Assembly (NCBI RefSeq): GCF_019059575.1
Contig: NW_024881598.1
Location: forward strand, 434,001 to 498,000
Origin: Amphibalanus amphitrite
Lineage: Eukaryota; Arthropoda; Thecostraca; Balanomorpha; Balanidae
Direction of reading: 5' to 3'
DNA: 64,000 bases
Position 1 is the first letter of the stretch. Every line of letters starts with the position of its first letter. Positions 33,938-45,653 of the stretch are shown here, piece after piece. The notes below the pieces were generated by a model that saw nothing but the letters and a program-made list of their open reading frames with translations, had not been told where the DNA came from and ran no database searches. The position numbers and the translations under genes are program-made.

Positions 33938-35670
33938 CAGTGCGCACATAGCTGCGCACTGCCGGTCCCTTCACTGACTTCGCCTGGCTACGGCCTGCCA
34001 CCAACTGCAACCATACCTGTCAGGAGGCCTATAAATGTCAAGCAGGGGCCCGGGAACGATTTTCAAGTTGGGGGGGCGAGCCTAAAATACCTGACATGAT
34101 GCATATGAAACAGTGGCGTAGCTAGGGGTCTACGGGGACACGTGCCCCCCCCCCATCGGGTTCAAAGCGACCCTGGGGCCCTGCGGCGCCATTTGACCGC
34201 TGAGGGTTAACAATGGCCATATTTTGACTCATAAGGGTCCCATGGGGCTCGTTAGAGCGCCTCGTGGGCCCTAGCCACACTAATATCTCCATAAGGGCCC
34301 CACACCGGCTTCTGAGGGCCTATTGCGGCTTTTAAGGGCCCCTCGGTGGTCCCCAAAGGCCCATTATTGGCCTCTGAGAGTTCTTACCGGCCTATGAGGG
34401 GCCAGTTCTAGGGGCATTTCCCGCCTGTGATGGTCCCACACTTATTTTTCTGAGGGCCCCATAACGGCAAATGTGGGGGCCCTCATTGGCGCCTATGAGG
34501 GCCCACAATGGTGTCTCTGAGGGTTTCAAACCCCCTCTGAGTGCCTACACCAGTGCCTTATATTAAAGCCCTATATCGGCGGCTCTGAGGACCCAACAGT
34601 CAGCACCTGCGCATCTAAAGGCCACCCACTGGTGACTTTTGAGGGCCTCACACCGGTGACTACTGACTCTGAGGGCCCCAACGGCGTCTGACAGTACCAT
34701 GCCGGTCTCTAAGGACCCCACAGGACTTCTTCTGCCGGCCTAAGGGCCCCTTGCCGATCACTGAGAACCCCCTGCCGCCTTGTAGAGGGTTCACGTCAGC
34801 AGCTCTAAAGGCCCCACACCCGTCTGTAACGGCTCCACACCAGCGTCTATGAGAGCCCAAAGCAAAGCCTTTAAGGACCCTCACCGGCGCCTCTGAGAGA
34901 ATCACACTATCTCTGATCTCTGATCAGACTCTCTCTGATCTCACACTAATCTCTGAGCGCCCACACCGGCACCTGCATGACGGCCCCACACCAGTGCCTC
35001 TAAAGGCCCCTTACCGGCGGCTCTGAGGGCCCCACGCCGGTGATTCTGAGGGCGCTACCGATAACCGAAGGCACCACTCAAACCCTTAGTGTCGCTGAGC
35101 TTGAATCCCATACCGGCCTTCCGAGGGCGCCACGTCAGTGCACTCATTGCCCCACACCCCTCCCTCACACCCGGAGCGGGTAAACTGTCATGCCTATAAC
35201 AACGATTTTACCACCGTTGTACGTTATGTAATTCTCAAAGTTGACTCAAATGGTCCAGTAAAATAGATAAAATCCGGCCTGCCAAACTTAGGTCCAAGGT
35301 CAGGCCCAAACCAAAGCGGGATGACAATAGCAGAAGTTGTCAAATCGATACTGTATCAACAGAAACCATTCAGATGGCAAGGAAAATGCCATGTGTTGAT
35401 GTTTAGATGATAAAGGAAACAAGAAGGAAAGAAGTCCGGAAAATGGATGGAAGATCCTTTATCGCTGCCTCAATGTTGAGGGGGCGCCGCCCCCTCGGCT
35501 CTCAAGTTGGGGGGGGGGGGGGCAAGCGCCCCCGCTGCCCCCCCCCCCTGTTCCCGGGTCTATGATGTCAAGCGCCCGTCGCGCTTCAAACCCGGACTGT
35601 CTGTAATGCGTGCTCTCACCAGTCACCACGTGGAGTCCAATGCTCTACCAACTGAGCTACGGGACCGGCA
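33938..35670 (-). mobile_element. tRNA-derived SINE, second copy, split by a hAT-like insertion
   Basis: The SINE body is at 33938-34042 and the tRNA-like head at 35565-35670 (gtagctcagttggtagagca on the minus strand). The two parts rejoin at the TSD ATGTCAAG when 34043-35564 is removed, matching the uninterrupted copy at 27003. Confidence 0.88.
34043..35564. mobile_element. hAT-like element, 1.52 kb, TSD ATGTCAAG, inside the SINE
   Basis: Ends CAGGGGCCCGGGAAC and CATAGACCCGGGAAC (right end reverse complemented); perfect TSDs at 34035-34042 and 35565-35572. Positions 34170-35160 are degenerate repeats around gagggccccacaccggc. No transposase ORF. Confidence 0.88.
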
Positions 35671-36003
35671 AAGTGAACTAAATTGCAATTACATATAAAG
35701 CAAATATTAGGTAGGGATATTGTTTTGCAAATTTTCTAACAGCAGGTCATTCTTAAAGGATAAAGTTCACTTTTAACATGGGATTTTGAACTGGAATAGC
35801 AGTTTCATAGCTTGAGCTGAGACTGAGACTAGCACAAATCAGGAGCTATTATGGCCCAATGATCACCTTAGACAAAGATACCCAATTTCTTGTTATGCAA
35901 AGAGTGCCTTGCAGAGGAATGAGTGCCTTGCTGAGGAATGCAGCCACATCATTGTCAGCCAATCAGCATGCTGCTCACAGCCAATGCAGCATGTGTAGGT
36001 AGG

Positions 36004-36075
36004 TTTGAACAGGAACAAAGCAATATGATTGGTAATACGCATTTACCAATCATATTGCATTGTTCCTGTTCAAAA
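36004..36075. repeat. Near-perfect hairpin with 32-bp arms
   Basis: Left tttgaacaggaacaaagcaa then tatgattggtaa; right ttaccaatcatattgcattg then ttcctgttcaaa; loop of about 7 bases. It is followed by accataatatggt palindromes to 36130. Confidence 0.8.
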
Positions 36076-36895
36076 CTATGGTTCCATACCATAATATGGT
36101 ATGGTTCCATAACCATAATATGGTATGGTTCAGTGGCGTATCCAGAAATCAGCAAAAGGGGGGGCATGGTGCTCGAGAAGGCGACTTTTCCCCTTGAGAG
36201 GGGCGCCATTGTCAGCTCGCGACAGGGGCGTCAGTCTAAAATGTAACGTCATGTTCATGCATGATTTACTAGGTGCTGCAAAATACGAGTATAAAAACTA
36301 GGTTTCGCTGATTTGTCATAAAATCCAACTAATGCAATTTGCAGCCTGGTGTTGTTTTATTAAAAAAAAAAACCTTGATCTTGATGAATATTTAGCACGA
36401 TATAGGAAACGACTACGAGCTCAGGCTACGTACATTTTATTTAAAAAAAAACGCATCCATGCGAATTCGAAACGGTAAAACATACATTGATCGATGAGCA
36501 CATTTTTTATTCTTTGCAAAAAATTATACAGGTTCACTCACTTATCCAAAGTGACCTGTGGGCTGCAGCCTGTGGTCGACCGGAGTGGCCGTGCTTAGAA
36601 TCTAAGACCGCACGTAGTATGAAGGATTCACGCTGCGACTTTTTGCCTAAATTGGAATCCAGGAAAGACTTGAACATTTCAGAAATCAGACCATAAGATC
36701 CACCATGAGATCCCAACTGATGGCCATACTAGCAGCGACTGCAGTCAGAGGCGACCGAACGCTTTTATACGTTCTGGATTTTTTCTCCACAAATCACCTT
36801 AAATTCGATGTGTATAATGCGCGTAGCCCCTAATTGTCGACATGGGTGACTGCATGAGTGCCAGATGGATGAGGCGTGAGACTGTCTCATATAGT

Positions 36896-37715
36896 CAGGG
36901 TAACTTTTAAAGGGGGGAAAAGGGGAATTTCCCCCTTTCGAAAATTCCGCTCCCCCTTTCAAATTGTGCGTGGACGGCTAGGGAGGGAAGGGGGAATTTC
37001 CCCCTTTCAAATTTATTTTTGAGCCCATTTTCAATCAATTCGCTAATCAGATTCTATAATCATCGTTGATCAGACTCTAGTCATCAATCAACGTTGCTGG
37101 CGCTTAGATAATTTTCAATTTGAGGTTCCATCCAACCATTTTACGTTCAGTGCAGCGAGAACTCCAGATTTGACCCGATATCGATCGGATGGTCGGTGGG
37201 ACCGTCTCTTGTCTTGTCTCTTCCGTCTCTTCGCAATCACTGACATATCGCTACAGGCGTCAGCGTAGAAACCGGCGGGGGACGGGGTTATGACCTCTCC
37301 GAACCAAGGGTCTTCCTCCGAACCAGGGTCCTTCAATCGGTCTTTGCCTAGCAAAAATAGTCACGTGTTAAGCTCTCTCTATTTAGAAAGGCGCTACTTG
37401 ATGTTTGGCCAGGGTAATAGGTTGATACTACTGATTGACATTTGCAAGGGCGCAGTCAAGTTGGGACCTCCCCCGCCCCTTACCGCCAAGGTAGGTACCT
37501 ACGCATATTTTTTAGCTTATTTATTTTTTGGCAACCTAACAATATAAAGTGGCCAGAATCCGGGGAGAGAGTAGGATTTGGGGGTAGGTAAGGTTCTGCA
37601 GGCGACATCCTAACAAAACCCTAATGGCATTGGGCCCCACGTTCAGATGCCCCTGGATCCGCCCTTGCCCCGAACTTTATTCCCCCTCTCGACTTTTCCT
37701 GTAGAAGTAACCCTG
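36896..37715. mobile_element. hAT-like element, 820 bp, TSD CATATAGT
   Basis: TIR CAGGGTAACTTTT / CAGGGTTACTTCT, perfect TSDs at 36888-36895 and 37716-37723. The uninterrupted mirror sequence exists in the right arm (ccataaagtggc near 40250), confirming the insertion. Confidence 0.92.
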
Positions 37716-37923
37716 CATATAGTGGCACTAAGGTAAAGGATGTCCTCGGCCGACGTAGTATAGAAGACGACCTTTGATGATGTGAGTGTGCATGATCGAC
37801 TTTGAATAAGCGCCATAGATACCTGCTGATCTCACCGAACATTCGCCCTGCGTAATCCCCAGACAAAATATCTACATTGAGGGACAGGTCAATTTTGCGA
37901 CCTCTCCATTACCTATCAGTTAA

Positions 37924-40032
37924 ACCGCGCTGTGCTGGTGGCCTGTGTTTTCCGTGTCATGCTGGGGCAGGGCGTATTTTATGGGTCGCCGTTTGCCGAC
38001 CCAGTTGCCGCCCCCTCTAGGATGCAGCACGCACATGCAGGCTAGGTGCCGTCATTCATAGTGATGCTGCTGCCCTCCGAAATGATAATGCCGCCTCTTA
38101 AAGTGAAGCAGCTGTCTATAGAAAGTGATGATCCCGCAACTCAATGTGACAGTGCCGCCCCTAAATCTGTTAGTAGCCCCACTCAATGTAATGGTGCCGC
38201 CCTTCTAAGCATCTGTGGAGCCCCTCAATGTGATGACGCCGCCCCTCAAGAAGATGATGCCGCCCCTTTCAGTATCGTTGGCGCCCCTCAATGTGATGTT
38301 GCCGCCCTCGAAGTGCCGGTGGCGCCCCTGAATGTGATGGTGCTGCCCGCAAACGAGTCGGTGGCGCCCCTCAAAATGATGCTGCCGCCCCTTAAAGTGC
38401 TGGCGCCGCCCCTTAAAGTGTCAGTGACGCCCTTCGAAGTGTCGGAGGAACCCACCAATATAATGGTGCCGCCCCTCTAGGTATCCACATAGCCCCTCAT
38501 TGTGATGGAGCCGCCCCTCAAGCAGATGATGCCGCCCCTCAAGAAGATGATGCCGCCCCTGAATGTGATGGTGCTGCCCGCCAACGAGTCGGTGGCGCCC
38601 CTCAAAATGCTGCTGCTGCCCCTTAAAGTGTTAGTGCCGCCCCTTATAGTGTCAGTGACGCTCTTCGAAGTGTCAGAGGAACCCACCAATATAATGGTGC
38701 CCGCCCTCTAGGTATCCACATAGCCCTTCATTGTGATGGAGCTGCCCCTCAAGCAGATGATGCCGATTGCCGCCCCTCAAGAAGATGATGCCGCTCCTTT
38801 CAGTATCGGTGGCGCCCCTCAATGTGATGGTGCCTCCCTCAAAGTGCCAGTGGCGCCCCTAAATGTGATGGTGTCTCCTGTCAACGAGTCGGTGGCGCCC
38901 CTGAAAATGATGCTGCCGCCCCTAAAAGTGCTGGTGCCGCCCCTTACAGTGTCAGTGGCGCCCTTCAAAGTTTTGGAGGAACTCATCAATACAATGTTGC
39001 CGCCCTCTAACTTTCTGTAGCGCCCCTCCATTATACATAATGGTGCCGCTTCTCAAACCATCCGTGGCGCCCCTCAAAGTCATGGTGCCGCCCCTTACAG
39101 TGTCGGTGGTGTCTCCTCAAAAGTAAAGGTGCCGCCTCTCAAAGAAATGCTGGTGTCCCTCGAAGTCTGTGACTAAGGTCAGGTCAATTTTGCGACCTCT
39201 CCATTACAAGTCAATGGGAGAAAATTGAGATGCACCTATTTTGGACGAATGTCGTTCAAAACCCTCTCAAACATCGGTTCATGGAAAACAATACACACTG
39301 AATCGGAAAAATACACCCGTGACCCTTCTGTGTGCCCCTGAGGTCATCTCAGGTGATAAACGGTCACCAACATTTTTTTTTGCTACAACTTTTGATAAAG
39401 ACGTGCTAGAGCAGTGAAACCACGTCAGATGTGTTCAGCTCGACAATACGGATCGACGGATATGCAGCATGACCATTTCCGATCAGGTTTGACCTTGACA
39501 TGAGGTCAAATTTTCAAAATGACCTTTTAAGGTCAACGTATAGTTCATTCGACGCGTCTCGGCGAGAGAAACACGATGCTGGCAAAATAAATGTCACTGT
39601 CTTGAATCAAAAGTTATTGCAGAAAACGCTTTTCATAAAAACTGCTATTTTTAGAGTTTTTGCTATCTGGAGGCTAAACCGTTGACCTGAGGTCAATTCT
39701 GAGAGCAATATTCAGAAAGGTCTGTAAAAGGGCTATCGAATGCGTTTTTCCGCGGCGCTGTAGCTCTATTGGTTTCCGAGTTAGCCGTTGGCAGTTTCCA
39801 AAACTTGTGAAATGACCTACATTTGACCTTTGATGATTTCTGGTGACCTAACGTTTGACCTGACCTGAAAATTGAGCGAATTGTTTCCGTCATTATTTTT
39901 GACGCTCTTTTGAGTGCCGCTTTTCGCGTGTCGCTACGTGTTCCAGGAGCCGAGTTAGAGGGGAGGGAGGGGCGTAACCCCCCCCCCCCCCCAGCACGAC
40001 ACGGAAAACACAGGTCACCAGCACGGCGCGGG
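37924..40032. mobile_element. TTAA element, family F (2.1 kb), at the apex of the palindrome
   Basis: TTAA at 37920-37923 and 40033-40036. TIRs of about 46 bp include gctggtggcctgtgttttcc on the left and its near complement at the right end. Contents: the minisatellite at 38046-39170, then the AGGTCA-rich segment 39175-39900 and a C-run at 39980. Confidence 0.85.
38046..39170 (+). repeat. GC-rich minisatellite with higher-order units of about 230-280 bp
   Basis: Basic units of about 30 bp (ccgcccctcaaagtg, atgatgctgccgcccct). Three higher-order blocks end in the same ggaacccaccaatataatgg-type segment near 38462, 38697 and, diverged, 38990. The frame stays open in long runs (PPLKVLVPPL-like), giving 69-144-codon artefact ORFs. 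Confidence 0.85.
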
Positions 40033-41020
40033 TTAACTAATAGGCAATGGAGAGGTCGCAAAATTGACCTCGCTCTCAATATCGATATATTGTCTGGGGA
40101 TTACGCAAGGCGAATGTTCGGTGAGATCAGCAGGTATCTATGGCGCTTATTGAATGTCGATTATGCACACTCACGTCATCAAAGGTCGTCTTCTACATAT
40201 ACTACGTCGGCCGAAGACATCCTTAACATTCATGCCACTTTATGGGACAGTCTCACGCCTCACCAATCTGACACTCATGCCGTCATGCATGTCCATAAGA
40301 AGGGGCTGCGCGCACCTGACATCAAATTGTAAAGGTGATTTGTGGAGAAAAAAATCCAGAACGTATGTCAGCTTTTGGTTGCCTCTGACTGCAGTCGCTG
40401 CTGGTATGACAATGAGTTGGGATCTCATGGTGGATCTCATGGTCTTAAATGTTCAAGTCTTTCCTTGATTCCAATTTAGGCAATTAGTTACAGCGTGAAT
40501 CCTACATACGTGCGGTCTGAGATTCTAAACACGGCCACCCCGGTCGACCACAGGCTGCAGCCCACAGGTCACTTTGGACCAGTGGGTGAACCGGTATATT
40601 TTTTTTTTTTTGCAAAGAATAAAGATTGTGCCTCTAGATCACCGTATATTTTACCGTTTCGAATTCGCATAGACGCGTATTTTGAGAATAAAATGTCGGT
40701 AGTCTGAGCTCGTTTAATATATTATGCTAAATATTAATCAAGATCAATTTCTTGTATAAAAAAAAACATCGGGCTGCAAATTGCATTAATTGGATTTTAT
40801 GAAAAATCAGCGGAGCCTGGTTTTTGTACTCGTATTTTGCAGCACCTAGTAAATCATGCATGAACATGACGTTACATTTTAGACTGACGCCCCTGTCACT
40901 AGCTGACAATGCATTTTAGACTGACGCCCCTGTCACTAGCTGACAATGGCGCCCCTCTCAACGGGAAAAGTCGCCTCCTCGAACACCATGCTCTTTCGCT
41001 GATTTCTGGCTACGCCACTG

Positions 41021-42480
41021 AGTAGCACATTTTAAAAAATCCGAGGTCAAGGTCATAGGTCAAGGTCAATGTCACTTTCAAAGTCGCCGTACCTACCCTA
41101 TAAAATCTTCATTTTTGGAGCTATTGGAAAATTTCGGCCACCACGGTGTTCGTCTCATCGAGAAGCATTAGCGCCTTCAAAAGAAATCGAGGTCAAAGTC
41201 ATAGGTCAAGGTCAAGGTCACTTAAAACGAAAAAATTCTGATTCAAATTCGAGTAATGATTTCGCTCAAAATTGGCATACAGATAGCCCTTGGCACGCTG
41301 AGTTCGAAAATGGTGAACTTTTTCTAGGTCAAACCGTTTGACCTTGAGAGGTCAAAACACTGCGTACCCTGTAGAATCTTTGTTTATGGTCCGATTTGAA
41401 AAATTCGCCCACCAGTGTTCGTATCATCAAGAAGCAGTAGCACATAAAAAAAATCCGAGGTCAAGGTCATAGGTCAAGATCAAGATCATTTTAAATGTCG
41501 CCGTACCCTATAAAGCCTACCTTTTTGGAGATATTGGGAAATTTCCTCACCACTGTGTTCGTCTCATCGAGAAGCAGTAGCATACTCAAAAAAAAAAAAA
41601 AATCCGAAATCCGAATCAGTGGTGCCCGAAATTTTCCAATATCTCCAAAAATGAAGATTTTATAGGGTACGACGACCTTTAAAGTGACCTTGACCTTGAC
41701 CTATGACATTGACTTCGGATTTTTTTGAAAGTGCTACTGCTTTTCGATGAGACGAACACAGTGGTGGCCGAAATTTTCCATTATCTCCAAAAAGTGAAGA
41801 GTTTATAGGGTACGGCGTCTTTTAAAGTGACCTTGACCTATGACCGTGACCTCCGATTTTTTTAAAATGTGCTACTGCTTCTCGATGAGACAAACACACT
41901 GGTGGGCGATTTTTTTTTTTTAAATCGGACCATAAACAAAGATTCTACAGGGTACGCACTACGCAGTATTTTGACCTCTTAAGGTCAAACGGTTTGACTG
42001 AGGAAAAAAGGGTCACCATTTTCGAACTCAGCGTGCCATGGGCTATCTGTATGCCAATTTTGAGTGAAATCATTACTCGAATTTGAATCCGAATATTTTC
42101 GTTTCAAGTGACCTTGACCTTGACCTATGACCTTGGCCTCGGATTTTTTGAATGTGCTACTGCTTCTCGATGAGACGAACACACTAGTGGCCAAAATTTT
42201 CCAATGTCTAAAAATGAAGATTTTATAGGGTACGGCGATTTTTTAAGTGACCTTGACCTTGACCTATGACCTTGACCTCGGATTTTTTATTGTGCTTCTG
42301 CTTCTCGATGAGACGAACACAGTTGTGGCCGAAATTTTCCAATATCTCTAAAAATGAAGATTTTATAGGGTAGGGCGACTTTTAAAGTGACCTTGACCTT
42401 GACCTATGGCATCGACCTCAGATTTTTTAATGCGCTATTGCTTCTCGATGAGACGAACACAGTGGTGGCCGAAAAATTTA
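41021..42480. repeat. Satellite of about 138-bp monomers in inverted (head-to-head) arrangement
   Basis: Monomers contain cgtctcatcgagaagcagta, ccgaggtcaaggtcataggt and cctataaaatcttc. Orientation is plus to about 41610, then minus to 42480. A variant monomer with cattactcgaatttgaatcc lies in both halves, so part of the array is a true inverted duplication. Confidence 0.9.
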
Positions 42481-43279
42481 TATTAAAATTGGAAAATTTA
42501 TAAGATGTCTGTACGATCTCCATCCGTGTGTCACGTCTTATGCCGCGTAGCGACGTGAAATTTGGCATGTCAAATCTGTGGGTTGAGGCGACCTTTGTAT
42601 TAAAATTTTGGGTTGATCGGATCAGGGGTGCGCCGTCGGCACGTGCAAAAGGGTGCTGTCATAGGGTTAACACGGGGCCGGCGAAAATCGCGATCGGGCG
42701 AAAATCGGGCATGCAGCGCTCCTTTTCCGAGCTTATAACTCGGCGATGGGTTGTCGCAGCGAGATGGGCTTGCCACCATTGGATAGAGGAGAGATGGGCC
42801 TATCGTATGCAACAAGTATTTTCCTTGGGTATGTGTCACGTGCAAAGAAATAGCCTCTAATCTCGAGAAAACGGGCATTTTTTACACATTCCAGGAAAAA
42901 CGTTGGCATTTGAAAACGATGCATTGGAATGACACGGGATGCATTTCACGGACTACAAGAGGATCTGAACTGTTCAGAAAACATATATTTTTGCCCATTC
43001 ACTCGCACATCTTTACAATTAAACGCTTACAAATTGCGAGTTTTACGTGAAACAGGCACGCTCACCTTTACAACATCATAATGTATTGATAACGTAGACT
43101 TATGGCTATAAGTCCTTCAAATATTGAAAGAGCACTCTTTTCTGATCAATATCCACCCAAAATATTTTCAAAAAGTCATCAAGGGCTCTTAGAAACAGAG
43201 CAATCATTGTACCGTTTTCGACGCGTTTTTACCGGCGGGGCAGCGCCGTGGATTGAACGCAAGGCTATATAAACCAGGT
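42481..43279. other. Unassigned sequence
   Basis: No ORF or repeat family recognised; a moderately GC-rich patch at 42600-42760. Confidence 0.4.
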
Positions 43280-44745
43280 AGAACGCTCCGGAAGAAAAAA
43301 TGATGACAAGCAATATTTAGTTGCCGCGACCCTCACTTGTTCAAGACTATATCCGCAAGCAGCATTTACAAGCTAGCGGAAATCGACCAATCGGCGTTCG
43401 GCAATACTCAACGCTGATTGGCCCGATGCTCGTGACGAAATTGCGGGGGACTGCAGCTATTCCCCTATGGCGTTTCATTGACTTATGACTTTTGAAGGGG
43501 ATTTGGATCAGTTTTTGTTGGGTTTGAGGCCATTTTTGAGCTTGGATATTCTTTCCGTGACCTTTGACTATATAATAACGACATTTAATCATGACATTTC
43601 TATATACTACCGGTGTCACATCGGCCAAAAAGACCGTAAGTACATGGGATAGACGGACCACTGCTGATGGGGCCACACATGCCGGCGTGTGGTAATCGGA
43701 GGCCCATGAGGGCTCGACATGGGCCCTTTATGGGCCGGTATTGGCCCAGTGGGTCCAGTGCAGGCCTACCAGGGGCCGGTGACATATAAGGTAAGGCTGT
43801 CTAGGGACGTTGAGGGCTCATGGGGGCCATATAGGACCATTAGGCACCACATAAGCCAATCAGGGGTCCATTTAGGCCAATAAAGGCGCTTCAGGGACTT
43901 GAAGAGGCCATTCAAGAGCCGTGGTGGGCCCATGAGGGGACGGCATTGGTCCATCAGGTGCAGTCAGGGGATGTTGTACGGGTTTCTCAGTGGCCCATTT
44001 GGGCATATCAGTGACCAATTTAGACCCAGCAGGGAGCTTTGTAGACCTATCAGGGGCTGGTGATGGTTTATCAGGGGCCAGCGTTAGTCCATCGGGGCAC
44101 GGCATATGCCCATCAGAGGTAATTGCGGGCCCACGCTGAACAATGATGGCCCTTCAACGGCCCCTAATGGATCTAGATTGACCCATGTTCCATGATGTGT
44201 CATGTATGCCCCTATGGCAGGCCTACTCAGACCCCTGATGGACGTTCCCGGCCTCTGATGACCCTATACTGAATCCTGGTGGGGCTCTAAGAGTCTCCAA
44301 TAACCCTTCGTCAGCCCATTATTACCATACGCTGGCACTACAGGCCCCACATCAGCCGCAGAGCAGTCCGTGCCAAGACAGCATGTAATATTTAATGCCG
44401 ATATTACATGGCTAATATTAATCAAAATCATGATTTTATGGTGCCATTATGTAGCTAACAGTCATAAGAAATATATTTCAACTCGAAAACAGCTCGAAAC
44501 AACATATAATCTTAAAGAAACCCCTCCGAAATCCAAAAGCCTATTCGGGTCCATAGAGAATAACTGCGGTCCCCCGCAATTTCGTCACGAGCGTCGGGCC
44601 AATCAGCGTCGAGCACTGCCGAGCGCTGATTGGTGGGTTTTCCGCTAGCGCGTGAGTGCTGCTCGCGGAACAAGAGTCCGTCGACAATCCTCCACAAACG
44701 TCTGTCACCACTTTTCGTAATGCTAAGCAGCCGGAGCGTACCCCC
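43280..44745. mobile_element. Foldback element, about 1.47 kb, with a minisatellite loop
   Basis: Arms of about 200 bp: the left arm (gctagcggaaatcgaccaat, then gctcgtgacgaaattgcggg) mirrors the right arm (cccgcaatttcgtcacgagc, then ttccgctagcg). The loop 43650-44340 is degenerate repeats of gggcccatgaggg type. No TSD identified. Confidence 0.75.
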
Positions 44746-44793
44746 CTGATTGAACGCAGCCGGGCGACATGGGAATACCACCGTATGCTTTAA

Positions 44794-45649
44794 CCCTCGC
44801 CCGTATTGGTGTTTTTCCAGCCGCGAACGTATAAGGGGGGGGGGTCCGTTGGACCCCCCCCCTTGCCGTTTCGCCCCTGATCGAGCTAGAGCTTCGCGGA
44901 AAAAAACGAGCGTGTTGCCCGTGACGAGAGGAAGCCGATGATACCCAATTTTAAGGTCCTAGGTCATTGGTTGACCTTGCAGGACCCCAAGGCGGGAAAA
45001 TCGGGACCTGTTAAAACGTCGTCAAGTGTGGCTGCTATGGGGTTTTTCGGGGTGCTGATCACGAATATCATGTTAGTTTTGATCACAGATGATGTCTTCA
45101 TGTATTTAGGCCAGGTCGGGTCAGGTCAGGTCAGGTCAACCAGTAAGGGTATTCGTAGTAGGTGGCAACCGCCTCTGACAGCTTCGTATCATGTTACGAA
45201 GGCACCAAAACTACTTCGTTAATGTTCATATGGCTGCTAAATTCGAATTCAGCTCCAAAAACTGGCCTAGTAACATGTAAAACTCGAAAAAGTGAACCAA
45301 GGTCATCAAAGGTCAATGACCTGACGTGACCTTCAGGTGACCTTGACACCCACCCTAGTGCATGGGGGCAACATCATATCACATGTTTGAACGCTTGAAA
45401 CCATGAAAAGACTGCAAACGCGCGGCTAATGCGAGCCGACATACGCCGAATCGCGATTCCAGCCAAACATGGTCTCGAAAAGTAGGTCACAGGTCAAAGG
45501 TCATTTGGGTCAGGGTCATGAAATTTTCAGGGTAGGTGTGAAATTGATAAACGCGAGGGTACTGAAAGTTTCGTCGCGATCGGCCGCTTTTTACGCGAGT
45601 TATTCGCGAAAAACCATGGGGGGGGGGGTCCGTCCTATACGGGCGAGGG
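44794..45649 (+). mobile_element. TTAA element, family B, abutting family A
   Basis: TTAA at 44790-44793 and 45650-45653; TIRs CCCTCGCCCGTAT at both ends. Same orientation as 27347. Contains gggtcaggtcaggtcaggtc near 45119. Confidence 0.9.
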
Positions 45650-45653
45650 TTAA

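Larger units (their letters stand above)
36131..41020. mobile_element. Giant foldback element with arms of about 1 kb
   Basis: Outer ends CAGTGGCGTATCCAGAAATC and its complement resemble hAT termini (CAGTGGCGTA). Left arm 36131-37919 (961 bp without a nested 820-bp hAT and one TSD copy) mirrors right arm 40037-41020 (984 bp). No matching TSD was found outside: the right flank is satellite and the left flank is not, so the locus is rearranged. The centre is occupied by a TTAA element. Confidence 0.85.

Noticed and set aside
38046-39020. Proline-rich protein of 70-144 codons (PPLKVLVPPL repeats)
   Set aside because: Minisatellite inside TTAA element F; no start context, splice sites or non-repeat part.
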